From positions 1 to 6,511 of the forward strand of contig JAGHCS010000005.1 in assembly GCA_021160355.1 (NCBI GenBank): a stretch of 6,511 bases of DNA. Direction: 5' to 3'. Positions 1 to 5,551 of this stretch are shown here, piece after piece. The notes beneath the pieces are model-generated. The model had not been told where the DNA came from. It made no database searches and saw only the letters and a list, made by a program, of their open reading frames with translations. The translations under genes were made by a program, and so were the position numbers. The DNA is from Candidatus Cloacimonadota bacterium (GTDB lineage Bacteria; Cloacimonadota; Cloacimonadia; JGIOTU-2). Every line of letters begins with the position of its first letter. Positions within the stretch are counted from its first letter, which is position 1.

Positions 1-1
1 A

Positions 2-895
2 CCTACATTAATCTTAATTGATTCAGTTGGTAATATTCAACAGTACAATTTTAATTACGACATGAATGGTGAATATCGTGTACTTTTTGAAAATATTGGT
101 ATTGAGGATGTTATATGGGTAGAAGTGGTCGATGATTCTCTTAGTGAATTCCCAATTTTTTATGATTTTGCTGAAGGGAATATTCTAGCAAATCAAACTA
201 ATCAATTTTATAGTAATGATGGTAGTTTCTTAATTAATTTAGAGCAACTTGAGAGTCAAGATATAGATAAAGTACTAATAACTTCTAATGAATTTTCACC
301 ATTGCGAAATGGTTTATCAAATGATTCTGAACAAGGTGGTAAATGTTATTCAGTGAATTCATATCCTGATTATTCAAATTTCGAAGAAACTTATATAACA
401 TTTAACTATTCTGATAGTGATTTAGAAATGCAATCTGAATCTACATTGAGAATATTTAATTGGTCATTTGAAAACGAAAAGTGGGAAATTGTTGGAGGTA
501 TTGTTGATACAACAAGAAATGAAGTTACCAGTCCGATCGTACATTTTGGTGTTTATGCTGCCTTTACCACTAAGGACACTCCCCCCACAGGCGGTTCTCT
601 TAATGATAACAACATCTACATCTATCCCAATCCATTCAATCCTCTCGAACAGGATGGCACTATCCGATACAGCTTAGCAGAAGATGGAGATGTAACCATC
701 AAAATCTACGATATTGGCGGAAATCGGGCCAGAACTCTCATTGAGGATGTACCTCAAAGTGCAACTGATGAACAGTCAATTGCATGGGATGGAAAAAATG
801 ACAAAGGAAAGATAGTAGCTAACGGCGTTTACTTCTATGTAATCGAATCCAGCTCCGGTGAAAAAGCAACCGGCAAGGCTGCAGTAATCAGATAA
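2..895 (+). CDS. Secreted/surface protein, C-terminal part, with FlgD-Ig-like sorting domain (5'-partial)
   Basis: The reading frame is open from position 2 to the TAA at 893-895, giving 297 visible residues. The first ATG in frame is at 62, but open coding sequence precedes it, so the true start lies upstream of the window. The upstream part is acidic, Asn/Ser-rich and beta-strand-like. It ends in a W-x-x-V-G-G segment followed by HFGVYAAF (nt ~539-565), a pattern seen just before the sorting domain in large secreted FCB proteins. A TPPTGG linker (nt 578-595) leads to a C-terminal domain of ~90 residues with YPNPFNP (nt 623-643), IKIYDIGGN, AWDGKNDKGK and NGVYFYVI. This is the FlgD-Ig/type IX-like C-terminal sorting module that directs proteins to the cell surface or outside. 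The role of the upstream part is not recognisable. Base composition changes sharply between the two parts. The stop lies 4 nt from the convergent transposase stop. Confidence 0.85.
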   Translation, partial: PTLILIDSVGNIQQYNFNYDMNGEYRVLFENIGIEDVIWVEVVDDSLSEFPIFYDFAEGNILANQTNQFYSNDGSFLINLEQLESQDIDKVLITSNEFSPLRNGLSNDSEQGGKCYSVNSYPDYSNFEETYITFNYSDSDLEMQSESTLRIFNWSFENEKWEIVGGIVDTTRNEVTSPIVHFGVYAAFTTKDTPPTGGSLNDNNIYIYPNPFNPLEQDGTIRYSLAEDGDVTIKIYDIGGNRARTLIEDVPQSATDEQSIAWDGKNDKGKIVANGVYFYVIESSSGEKATGKAAVIR

Positions 896-900
896 GGAGT
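895..900. repeat. Direct repeat AGGAGT at the element's right end (contains CT core on minus strand)
   Basis: Exact 6-bp match to 2397-2402. It includes the final A of the upstream gene's TAA stop, and its last T (read as A on the minus strand) completes the transposase TGA. The core CT is at minus-strand 899-898. Confidence 0.85.
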
Positions 901-2105
901 CAACTATAAATAACATTTATTAGTTTGGCATTGTTTTTAACCTTGAAGCAGGTTTTGTTCTTTAACATCGCATAGAGTGTTTTGATCAACTTATTAGCGA
1001 CAGCAATGACAGCTTGTTTATACTTTTTACCTTCACAGATTTTCTTATGGAAGTACTCGGCGAAGTAGTCACAGCAACGGATAACACCGACAGCCATCTG
1101 CCAGATAGTTTTTCTCAGATAGCTATTTCCTCTTTTTGATATTTTTCCTTTTACATGAATAGACGAACCACTTTGTTTTATTGAAGGATCAGTGCCGATA
1201 TATGCTCTGAGTTGTTTATGAGATTTAAAGTTATCGATGTCTCCAATTTCGATCAGGAATTTTTCAGCAGTGGTTTCACCGATACCGTTAACAGAAGTAA
1301 TGATATTAAAATCTTGTTGAAGATGTTCTTTAACAAAGGATTGCAGATGATTATTTATATCATCGATTTGATCTAAGATGAAGAGCAATCTTTTGATCTT
1401 TAATATCAGGACAGCTTCAAGTGATTCATCTTTAATACCTATAGAGTTCTTAGCCAGAGTTTTCAGTTCACGAGGAGTTATTTTTACTTTATTTCCTCTT
1501 GTTTTATCGAAGAGTCGAGTGATTTGTTGAGTTCTCAATTTCATAATAGGAAAACGTCCTGGTGCTTTAAGTAGAAGAGAAAGCATTGTTTTAGTGAACA
1601 CATTCGTATGGTTACTCAGTTCAGGGAAAAGGACATGGAGTACATTTTTGATTTCCGTTTTTAATCTTCCCACGTTTTTTGCAAGGTTGTCACGTTCTCT
1701 TGAGATGCTTCTGATACTGTTATCAATTTTATTGGTAAAATCAATATTCTTATGATTTGCGAGGGCAAAATCAGCAATTGTTTCAGCGTCTTTTTTATCG
1801 GTTTTAGTTTTTCTCAAAGAGGAAGATTTTGCAAAGTTGTGAATTAATAATGGATTAACAACAGCAGCTTGAAGGTTATTGTCAATAAGGAAGAAATACA
1901 GGTTAAGGTGATAAACACCGGTTGATTCCATGACGAAGAATATGTCATCGTATGTTAGTTTACCTACTTTTTTAGACAACTCTTTAAAACCGTTTAAGTT
2001 CATTTCAAATTTGTTTTGCATAATGATTTTTTTGTTTTGATTGATGACTGCAATATCGAAAGAATCCTTTGAGACATCGATACCGGCGAAGAGTAGATTT
2101 TTCAT
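900..2105 (-). CDS. IS110-family DEDD transposase (bridge-RNA-guided recombinase)
   Basis: This 401-residue protein catalyses RNA-guided excision and insertion of its own element. The N-terminal RuvC-like domain opens with FAGIDVSKDSFDIAV. The acidic tetrad is D10 (GIDVSKD), E60 (VMESTGVY) and D103/D106 (KTDKKDAE), the spacing expected for this family. A helical, partly coiled middle (~125-265) follows. The C-terminal Transposase_20 domain contains a helix-hairpin-helix (NGIGETTAEKFLIEIGD, ~273-289), a Y-I-G-T-D-P segment, and QSGSS at 311-315. The catalytic serine of the family falls in that QSG region, most likely S312. KISKRGNSYLRK follows at 321-332. The ATG at 2105 has an AAGAGG ribosome-binding site at 2118-2113, 7 nt away. 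The TGA stop is the last three bases of the element and abuts the CT core, so the right end is coding sequence. The protein is intact and somewhat longer than many IS110 transposases. Confidence 0.95.
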   Translation of the reverse strand: MKNLLFAGIDVSKDSFDIAVINQNKKIIMQNKFEMNLNGFKELSKKVGKLTYDDIFFVMESTGVYHLNLYFFLIDNNLQAAVVNPLLIHNFAKSSSLRKTKTDKKDAETIADFALANHKNIDFTNKIDNSIRSISRERDNLAKNVGRLKTEIKNVLHVLFPELSNHTNVFTKTMLSLLLKAPGRFPIMKLRTQQITRLFDKTRGNKVKITPRELKTLAKNSIGIKDESLEAVLILKIKRLLFILDQIDDINNHLQSFVKEHLQQDFNIITSVNGIGETTAEKFLIEIGDIDNFKSHKQLRAYIGTDPSIKQSGSSIHVKGKISKRGNSYLRKTIWQMAVGVIRCCDYFAEYFHKKICEGKKYKQAVIAVANKLIKTLYAMLKNKTCFKVKNNAKLINVIYS

Positions 2106-2129
2106 AGTAATACCTCTTAAATATTTTTT

Positions 2130-2139
2130 GCATCAGGGC
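2130..2139. repeat. Inverted repeat arm 1 (GCATCAGGGC), closing the two bridge-RNA loops
   Basis: It is the perfect 10-bp inverse complement of 2271-2280. In the minus-strand RNA the two arms could pair around both guide loops. Four to five bases of the distal arm are also needed for the target-loop stem, so the full 10 bp and the target stem are mutually exclusive. A 5-bp GCATC/GATGC closing stem is compatible with both loops. Confidence 0.75.
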
Positions 2140-2194
2140 TGCACTTATCCAATCTCCATATTGACGGGGACTTCCAGCCAATCGGCTTTAGTCC

Positions 2195-2202
2195 AATCAA
2201 CT
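2195..2202 (-). other. Left donor guide of the bridge RNA (AGUUGAUU)
   Basis: This is the 5' side of the second internal loop. The element's right end on the same strand (905-898) reads AGTTGACT, ending in the CT core. Seven positions are identical and the remaining C-to-U change permits G-U pairing. The core is read as UU in both left guides, which supports the assignment. The opposite side of the loop has only GGAG (2157-2154) complementary to CTCC at the left end, so the right donor guide is weak or contains a bulge. Confidence 0.7.
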
Positions 2203-2229
2203 GATTGGGATTAAAAGGGCAAGCAACAG

Positions 2230-2237
2230 ACTCCTTA
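2230..2237 (-). other. Right target guide of the bridge RNA (UAAGGAGU)
   Basis: This is the 3' side of the first internal loop. It is identical to plus-strand 893-900 and so perfectly complementary to the element-strand right flank, ACTCCTTA, including the CT core. Six of the eight bases belong to the AGGAGT that occurs at both element ends. The two outer bases (UA) are the ones that distinguish the genomic target from the element's own left end, which reads CTCCTAC. Confidence 0.72.
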
Positions 2238-2253
2238 GGGACTCTATGTCCTA

Positions 2254-2261
2254 AAAAATGA
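2254..2261 (-). other. Left target guide of the bridge RNA (UCAUUUUU)
   Basis: This is the 5' side of the first internal loop. The insertion flank on the element's strand (2407-2400) reads TCATTACT, where the last two bases are the CT core. Six of eight positions are identical, one is a C-to-U change that still allows G-U pairing with the opposite strand, and one (A2402 against U2256) is a mismatch. This is the position and polarity known for left target guides in IS110 bridge RNAs. Confidence 0.7.
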
Positions 2262-2270
2262 AGTTGTCTT

Positions 2271-2280
2271 GCCCTGATGC
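2271..2280. repeat. Inverted repeat arm 2 (GCCCTGATGC)
   Basis: It is the perfect inverse complement of 2130-2139. It lies at the 5' base of the target-binding hairpin of the predicted bridge RNA. Confidence 0.75.
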
Positions 2281-2350
2281 TTTTCTCACTGCTCTTCTCC
2301 GTCAGCTGACGGATTCGAGCAGTGAACAATAAACCTTTGTTGATCAAAAC

Positions 2351-2356
2351 AGTATA
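2351..2356 (-). promoter_or_regulatory. Possible -10 box for bridge RNA/transposase transcription (TATACT)
   Basis: TATACT lies on the minus strand ~26 nt upstream of the 5' hairpin. A poor -35-like TTTTGG (2379-2374) sits 17 nt upstream of it. The surrounding DNA is very AT-rich, so chance matches are likely. If this box is used, the RNA would begin near 2344. Confidence 0.3.
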
Positions 2357-2358
2357 AT
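2353..2358 (+). promoter_or_regulatory. Possible outward-facing -10 box (TATAAT) toward the ABC genes
   Basis: A perfect TATAAT lies on the plus strand 46 nt before the first ATG of the ABC ATPase gene. It overlaps the minus-strand TATACT almost base for base. No good -35 is visible at 16-18 nt upstream (TAAACC at 2330-2335). It could let the insertion sequence drive the downstream genes that it separates from any upstream promoter, but the evidence is only the hexamer. Confidence 0.25.
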
Positions 2359-2396
2359 GTGTAAACATAATAACCAAAAAAATAAAACTTATATGT

Positions 2397-2401
2397 AGGA
2401 G
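2397..2401 (+). promoter_or_regulatory. Hybrid Shine-Dalgarno sequence (AGGAG) of the ABC ATPase gene
   Basis: AGGAG ends 2 nt before the ATG at 2404 and 5 nt before the ATG at 2407, favouring 2407 as the start. Given the core placement, AGG (2397-2399) is the terminus of the insertion sequence and AG (2400-2401) is the recombination core. The site is therefore a junction product that reproduces the original AAGGAG (894-899). Confidence 0.75.
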
Positions 2402-2402
2402 T
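2397..2402. repeat. Direct repeat AGGAGT at the element's left end
   Basis: Exact 6-bp match to 895-900, offset by 1,502 bp. The core CT is at minus-strand 2401-2400. Bases 2397-2399 belong to the element and 2402 to the genomic target. Confidence 0.85.
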
Positions 2403-2406
2403 AATG

Positions 2407-3090
2407 ATGATTAAAACAAATGAACTAATGAAAGTCTATCGGACTGATGAAGTCGAAACAACAGCACTGAACAAGGTTAACCTTGAAGTGAAAGAAGGGG
2501 AATTCGTAGCCATCATGGGACCTTCAGGGTGTGGAAAATCCACGCTTCTCAATATTTTGGGATTGCTTGATAATCCTTCTGAAGGCACATATGAATTCAT
2601 GGGCGAGGAGGTCGCCGGGTACAAAGAACGTGGTCGCACCAATCTTAGGAAAGGCAATATTGGGTTCATATTTCAGAGTTTCAACCTGATTGACGAACTC
2701 ACTGTCTGGGAAAACGTCGAACTTCCCCTTCTTTATCTTAAAATGTCTTCGTCAATTCGTAAGAAAAAAGTCGAAGAAGTGCTTGATCGAATGAAGATCA
2801 TGCATCGTAAAAGTCACTTTCCTCAGCAATTATCAGGTGGACAGCAACAGCGTGTTGCAGTTGCTCGCGCAGTCGTCACAAACCCCCGTCTTATTCTCGC
2901 AGACGAACCCACAGGTAACCTGGATTCTGCAAATGGTGAAGAAGTCATGGATCTTCTTTCGCAATTGAACGAAGAAGGCACGACCATTATCATGGTTACA
3001 CACTCTCCATCCGATGCTGAGTATAGTCACAGAACCATTCAGCTCTTTGACGGACATATCGTCACAGAAAATATTCGCAAACTCCTCTAA
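2407..3090 (+). CDS. ABC transporter ATP-binding protein, MacB/LolD-type
   Basis: This 227-residue cytoplasmic ATPase would energise the FtsX-like permeases encoded just downstream. All motifs are intact, numbered from the ATG at 2407: Walker A GPSGCGKST (38-46), Q-loop glutamine 90 (FIFQSFNL), signature LSGGQ (142-146), Walker B LILADE (162-167, catalytic E167), D-loop NLD (171-173) and H-loop His199 (MVTHSP). The length and the N-terminal pattern (KVYRTDEVETTALNKVNL) fit the MacB/LolD/YknY class used with FtsX-fold permeases. ATG 2404 is in frame and would add one Met. Start 2407 has the better Shine-Dalgarno spacing (5 nt against 2). The next gene follows after 32 nt. Before the IS insertion this gene probably began 6-9 nt after the stop of the upstream secreted-protein gene. 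The substrate is unknown. Confidence 0.93.
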   Translation: MIKTNELMKVYRTDEVETTALNKVNLEVKEGEFVAIMGPSGCGKSTLLNILGLLDNPSEGTYEFMGEEVAGYKERGRTNLRKGNIGFIFQSFNLIDELTVWENVELPLLYLKMSSSIRKKKVEEVLDRMKIMHRKSHFPQQLSGGQQQRVAVARAVVTNPRLILADEPTGNLDSANGEEVMDLLSQLNEEGTTIIMVTHSPSDAEYSHRTIQLFDGHIVTENIRKLL

Positions 3091-3122
3091 ACTCTCTTAC
3101 CAATATTTTCGGAGGATAACGG

Positions 3123-5543
3123 ATGCTTAAGAACTACTTGAAGATAGCGTATAGACATATTGCTCGGAATAAATTCTATTCAGCAATCAACATCGTTGGA
3201 CTTGCGATCGGCATAACTTGTGCTTTGCTCATTGGACTCTATGTACAGCATGAATTGTCCTATGACACTTTCCACAAAGATGCTGATCGCATCTACCGAG
3301 TTGAGTCAATGTTCACTGTTCAGGGAAAGTTAGATAAGTTTGCCCTGACCGCGTTTCCACTTGTGCACACTATGAAAGCGGAAATTCCTGAAATTGAAGA
3401 AGCTACAAGAATGCGATTTATGCAGAATCGGCTCTTCATTTATGGAGAAAAGAAAATATACGAAGACAATGTTTATCTTGCAGATTCGACAGTCTTTGAT
3501 TTATTCACCTATGAATTTCTGCATGGAGATCCTTCAACTGCACTCTCCGAGCCCTTTACTGCTGTACTTACCGAAAGCTTTGCGGAAAAAATATTTGGAA
3601 GTACACATCCTATTGGTGAAACCATCATTGGAGGAAACGGACTGAACTTCCGGATTACAGGAGTGATAAAGGATCTTCCTGACAACACACATGTAACCTT
3701 TGAGATGCTCACATCCATGACCACTCTTCGAGAACTCATGGGAGCAGAAAACTATAACTCAACTGCAACAAATGGTTTCTGGAATATCAGTGTATACTCC
3801 TATGTGAAACTTCAAAAAAACACTTCTCCTCAAACGGTTCTCGATAAATTCCAGCAATTCTATGACAAGTATATGAAGGAACTCGGTGACCGCATCAATA
3901 CGAGTATGACCATCAGGTTGACGCCGATTGGAGACACACATTTCCAGGGTGATCTACAATACGATTTTCCAACTGGAAATACATCTTATACGTTCATCTT
4001 TATCTTCGTAGCAATGTTCATTCTTATCATCGCAAGCATCAACTACATGAATCTTGCAACCGCACGCTCTGTAAAACGGGCGCGTGAAGTGGGAATTCGC
4101 AAAGTTGCTGGTGCACAGAAGGGACTTCTCGTTCGTCAGTTCCTTTCAGAATCGGTTTTTCTGGCTTTCATCTCCCTCATCATAGCGCTTATTGCCACCT
4201 ATCTTCTCATTCCAGCATTCAGCCAGATCTCTGGTGTACAGGTCTCATTTGATATTATTCAAAACCCACTTTTGTTAGTCTACATTCTTATTGCCACACT
4301 TATTGTTGGTTTCATCTCAGGTAGTTATCCTGCACTTTACCTCTCAGCATTCAAACCGGTAACTGTTTTAAAAGGGACAATTAAAAGCGGGAAAAGCAGC
4401 GGCACACTCCGCAAGATCCTGGTATTGATCCAGTTCGCAATCACGATCATCATGCTTATTGGCACCCTCACTGTATCCAGACAGCTTCATTATATACAGA
4501 ATAAAGATCTGGGCTTTGATAAGGAGAATATTCTTGTTCTGTCCGTTCAGGATACTTCAGCAGTGCAGAAGATGGAAACCATTAGAGATGAGATGGCAAA
4601 CCATCCGGAAATCCTCTCAACAGCAATAACCACGAGTGTTCCCGGAAGAAATACCGGAAAACTCATAATGCGTCTTGAAGTTGAAGAAGGTATGACAGAA
4701 AAGCCCCTGAACCTTTTTGTTGCTGACGCACAATTCATCGATCTCATGAACATGAAAATACTGTATGGAAGAAATTTCTCGGACAGTCTTTCTTCGGATC
4801 GGGAAAAAGCAGTGATTGTCAATGAAGCCGCAACAAAAGAACTTGGATGGGGAGATGATGCCCTCGGAAAGAAAGTTATGCTTGGTTTGAGGGATGATGG
4901 CACAGCCATGTTTGATGGTGAAGTGATCGGTGTAGTAAAAGATTTCAATTTCGAGTCTCTTCATAATAAAGTTACTCCAATTGCGATCTTCACTACAAAT
5001 TTCCCTAAGACGAGTATTGTGATCAAATTCAAGCCAGATGCCCTACAGGAAACCCTTGGATATGTCCGGCAAACATGGCAAGATTTCATGCCGGAGTTCC
5101 CCTTTGAGTATGAATTTCTCGATGACATTATTAATGAATACTATATTCCCGAGCAGAAGCTGGCAACAATATTCACCATATTTTCCCTATTGAGTATCTT
5201 CATAGCATGCCTTGGTCTTTTTGGACTCGCTTCATATACGACAGAACAACGAACCCGTGAGATCGGCATACGAAAAGTACTCGGTGCCAGTTCAAAAAAT
5301 ATTGTATTACTCCTCTCAAAGACCTTCGCAAAATGGGTCTTGCTTGCAAATATTATTGCATGGCCTATAGCGTATTATGCACTGAAAAACTGGCTGGCTA
5401 ACTTTGCCTATAGAACCCAATTATCAATACTGACCTTTATCTTGGCAGGCATAATAGCTTTCCTTATAGCGATACTTACAGTTCTTTTCCAGTCTCTCAA
5501 GGCATCGCGAACCAATCCTTCTATAACCCTTAAATATGAATAG
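3123..5543 (+). CDS. ABC transporter permease with two MacB-periplasmic/FtsX modules
   Basis: This 806-residue inner-membrane protein belongs to the large FtsX-like permeases common in Bacteroidota and relatives. Order of parts, by eye: TM1 (~19-41), periplasmic MacB core-like domain (~42-288), TM2 (289-310), coupling segment REVGIRKVAGA (321-331), TM3 (~344-365), TM4 (~383-403), TM5 (~431-451), second periplasmic domain (~452-681), TM6 (~682-704), coupling segment REIGIRKVLGA (712-722), TM7 (~737-757), TM8 (~768-789). The two halves are an internal duplication, so a single chain could supply both FtsX units that the ATPase dimer normally contacts. The start has GGAGG at 3111-3115, 7 nt upstream. 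The stop (TAG, 5541-5543) is 8 nt before the next permease gene. It probably forms an operon with the ATPase at 2407. The function is export or mechanotransmission; the substrate cannot be read from the sequence. Confidence 0.93.
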   Translation: MLKNYLKIAYRHIARNKFYSAINIVGLAIGITCALLIGLYVQHELSYDTFHKDADRIYRVESMFTVQGKLDKFALTAFPLVHTMKAEIPEIEEATRMRFMQNRLFIYGEKKIYEDNVYLADSTVFDLFTYEFLHGDPSTALSEPFTAVLTESFAEKIFGSTHPIGETIIGGNGLNFRITGVIKDLPDNTHVTFEMLTSMTTLRELMGAENYNSTATNGFWNISVYSYVKLQKNTSPQTVLDKFQQFYDKYMKELGDRINTSMTIRLTPIGDTHFQGDLQYDFPTGNTSYTFIFIFVAMFILIIASINYMNLATARSVKRAREVGIRKVAGAQKGLLVRQFLSESVFLAFISLIIALIATYLLIPAFSQISGVQVSFDIIQNPLLLVYILIATLIVGFISGSYPALYLSAFKPVTVLKGTIKSGKSSGTLRKILVLIQFAITIIMLIGTLTVSRQLHYIQNKDLGFDKENILVLSVQDTSAVQKMETIRDEMANHPEILSTAITTSVPGRNTGKLIMRLEVEEGMTEKPLNLFVADAQFIDLMNMKILYGRNFSDSLSSDREKAVIVNEAATKELGWGDDALGKKVMLGLRDDGTAMFDGEVIGVVKDFNFESLHNKVTPIAIFTTNFPKTSIVIKFKPDALQETLGYVRQTWQDFMPEFPFEYEFLDDIINEYYIPEQKLATIFTIFSLLSIFIACLGLFGLASYTTEQRTREIGIRKVLGASSKNIVLLLSKTFAKWVLLANIIAWPIAYYALKNWLANFAYRTQLSILTFILAGIIAFLIAILTVLFQSLKASRTNPSITLKYE

Positions 5544-5551
5544 GAAAAAAC

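Larger units (their letters stand above)
2130..2344 (-). ncRNA. Predicted IS110 bridge RNA (5' hairpin, target-binding loop, donor-binding loop)
   Basis: On the minus strand the non-coding left end reads as three hairpins. (1) 5' stem-loop: 2325-2317 pairs with 2294-2286 (9 bp), enclosing the palindrome CCGTCAGCTGACGG (2312-2299). (2) Target-binding loop: AGGGCAAG (2275-2268) pairs with CTTGCCCT (2223-2216), then CAAC (2266-2263) with GTTG (2227-2224), with one bulged A. An apical GGAC/GTCC stem leaves internal-loop guides TCATTTTT (2261-2254) and TAAGGAGT (2237-2230). (3) Donor-binding loop: CCAATC (2208-2203) pairs with GATTGG (2154-2149), with inner stems GGACT/AGTCC and AGCC/GGCT, leaving AGTTGATT (2202-2195). 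A 10-bp inverted repeat can close loops 2 and 3. The guides match the actual insertion flanks and right end. The 5' end is set only by a possible -10, TATACT (2356-2351); the 3' end is set by the closing repeat. Folding was done by eye. Confidence 0.82.
898..2401 (-). mobile_element. Complete IS110-family insertion sequence (1,500 bp between CT cores)
   Basis: The element encodes an intact DEDD transposase and carries a ~300-nt structured left end upstream of it, the layout of the IS110 group proper (long non-coding left end, very short right end, no terminal inverted repeats seen). Boundaries come from a 6-bp direct repeat, AGGAGT at 895-900 and 2397-2402 (ACTCCT on the element's strand). 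They also come from matches of the predicted bridge-RNA guides to both flanks and to the right end. Placing the core dinucleotide CT at minus-strand 2401-2400 and 899-898 gives an element body of 900-2399. IS110 elements recombine at a short core without conventional target duplication. The extra repeated bases arise because target and donor both read A-CT-CCT. No frameshift or truncation is visible, so it looks potentially active. The exact end assignment is inferred from repeat and guides. Confidence 0.88.

Noticed and set aside
468..677. 69-codon plus-strand frame inside the secreted-protein gene
   Set aside because: It is an out-of-frame shadow of the real gene across the sorting-domain junction, with no ribosome-binding site or recognisable motif.
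62..895. ATG at 62 as the start of the first gene
   Set aside because: The frame is open from position 2 with similar codon use, there is no Shine-Dalgarno sequence in front of 62, and no signal peptide follows it. The gene is truncated by the window edge.
2130..2280. Inverted repeats in the IS left end as a CRISPR-like or toxin-antitoxin structure
   Set aside because: There are no regularly spaced direct repeats with spacers, and no small toxin or antitoxin gene. The arrangement matches IS110 bridge-RNA architecture.
2286..2325. Strong hairpin at the left end as a rho-independent terminator
   Set aside because: No T-run follows the stem on either strand (GAAAAGC on minus, ACAATAAACC on plus). 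It fits the 5' hairpin of the bridge RNA.
2117..2377. 86-codon open frame on the minus strand in the IS left end
   Set aside because: It overlaps all three hairpins of the predicted bridge RNA, resembles no protein I recognise, and its end runs into the transposase ribosome-binding site. The structured RNA explains the sequence better.
895..2402. AGGAGT copies as a classical 6-bp target-site duplication
   Set aside because: IS110-family recombination does not make staggered-cut duplications. The guides place a 2-bp CT core inside the repeat, and the remaining bases are shared by target and donor sequence.
4547..4964. Two overlapping minus-strand open frames (133 and 115 codons) within the permease gene
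   Set aside because: They are antisense to an intact, well-supported 806-residue permease, have no recognisable domains and overlap each other in different frames.
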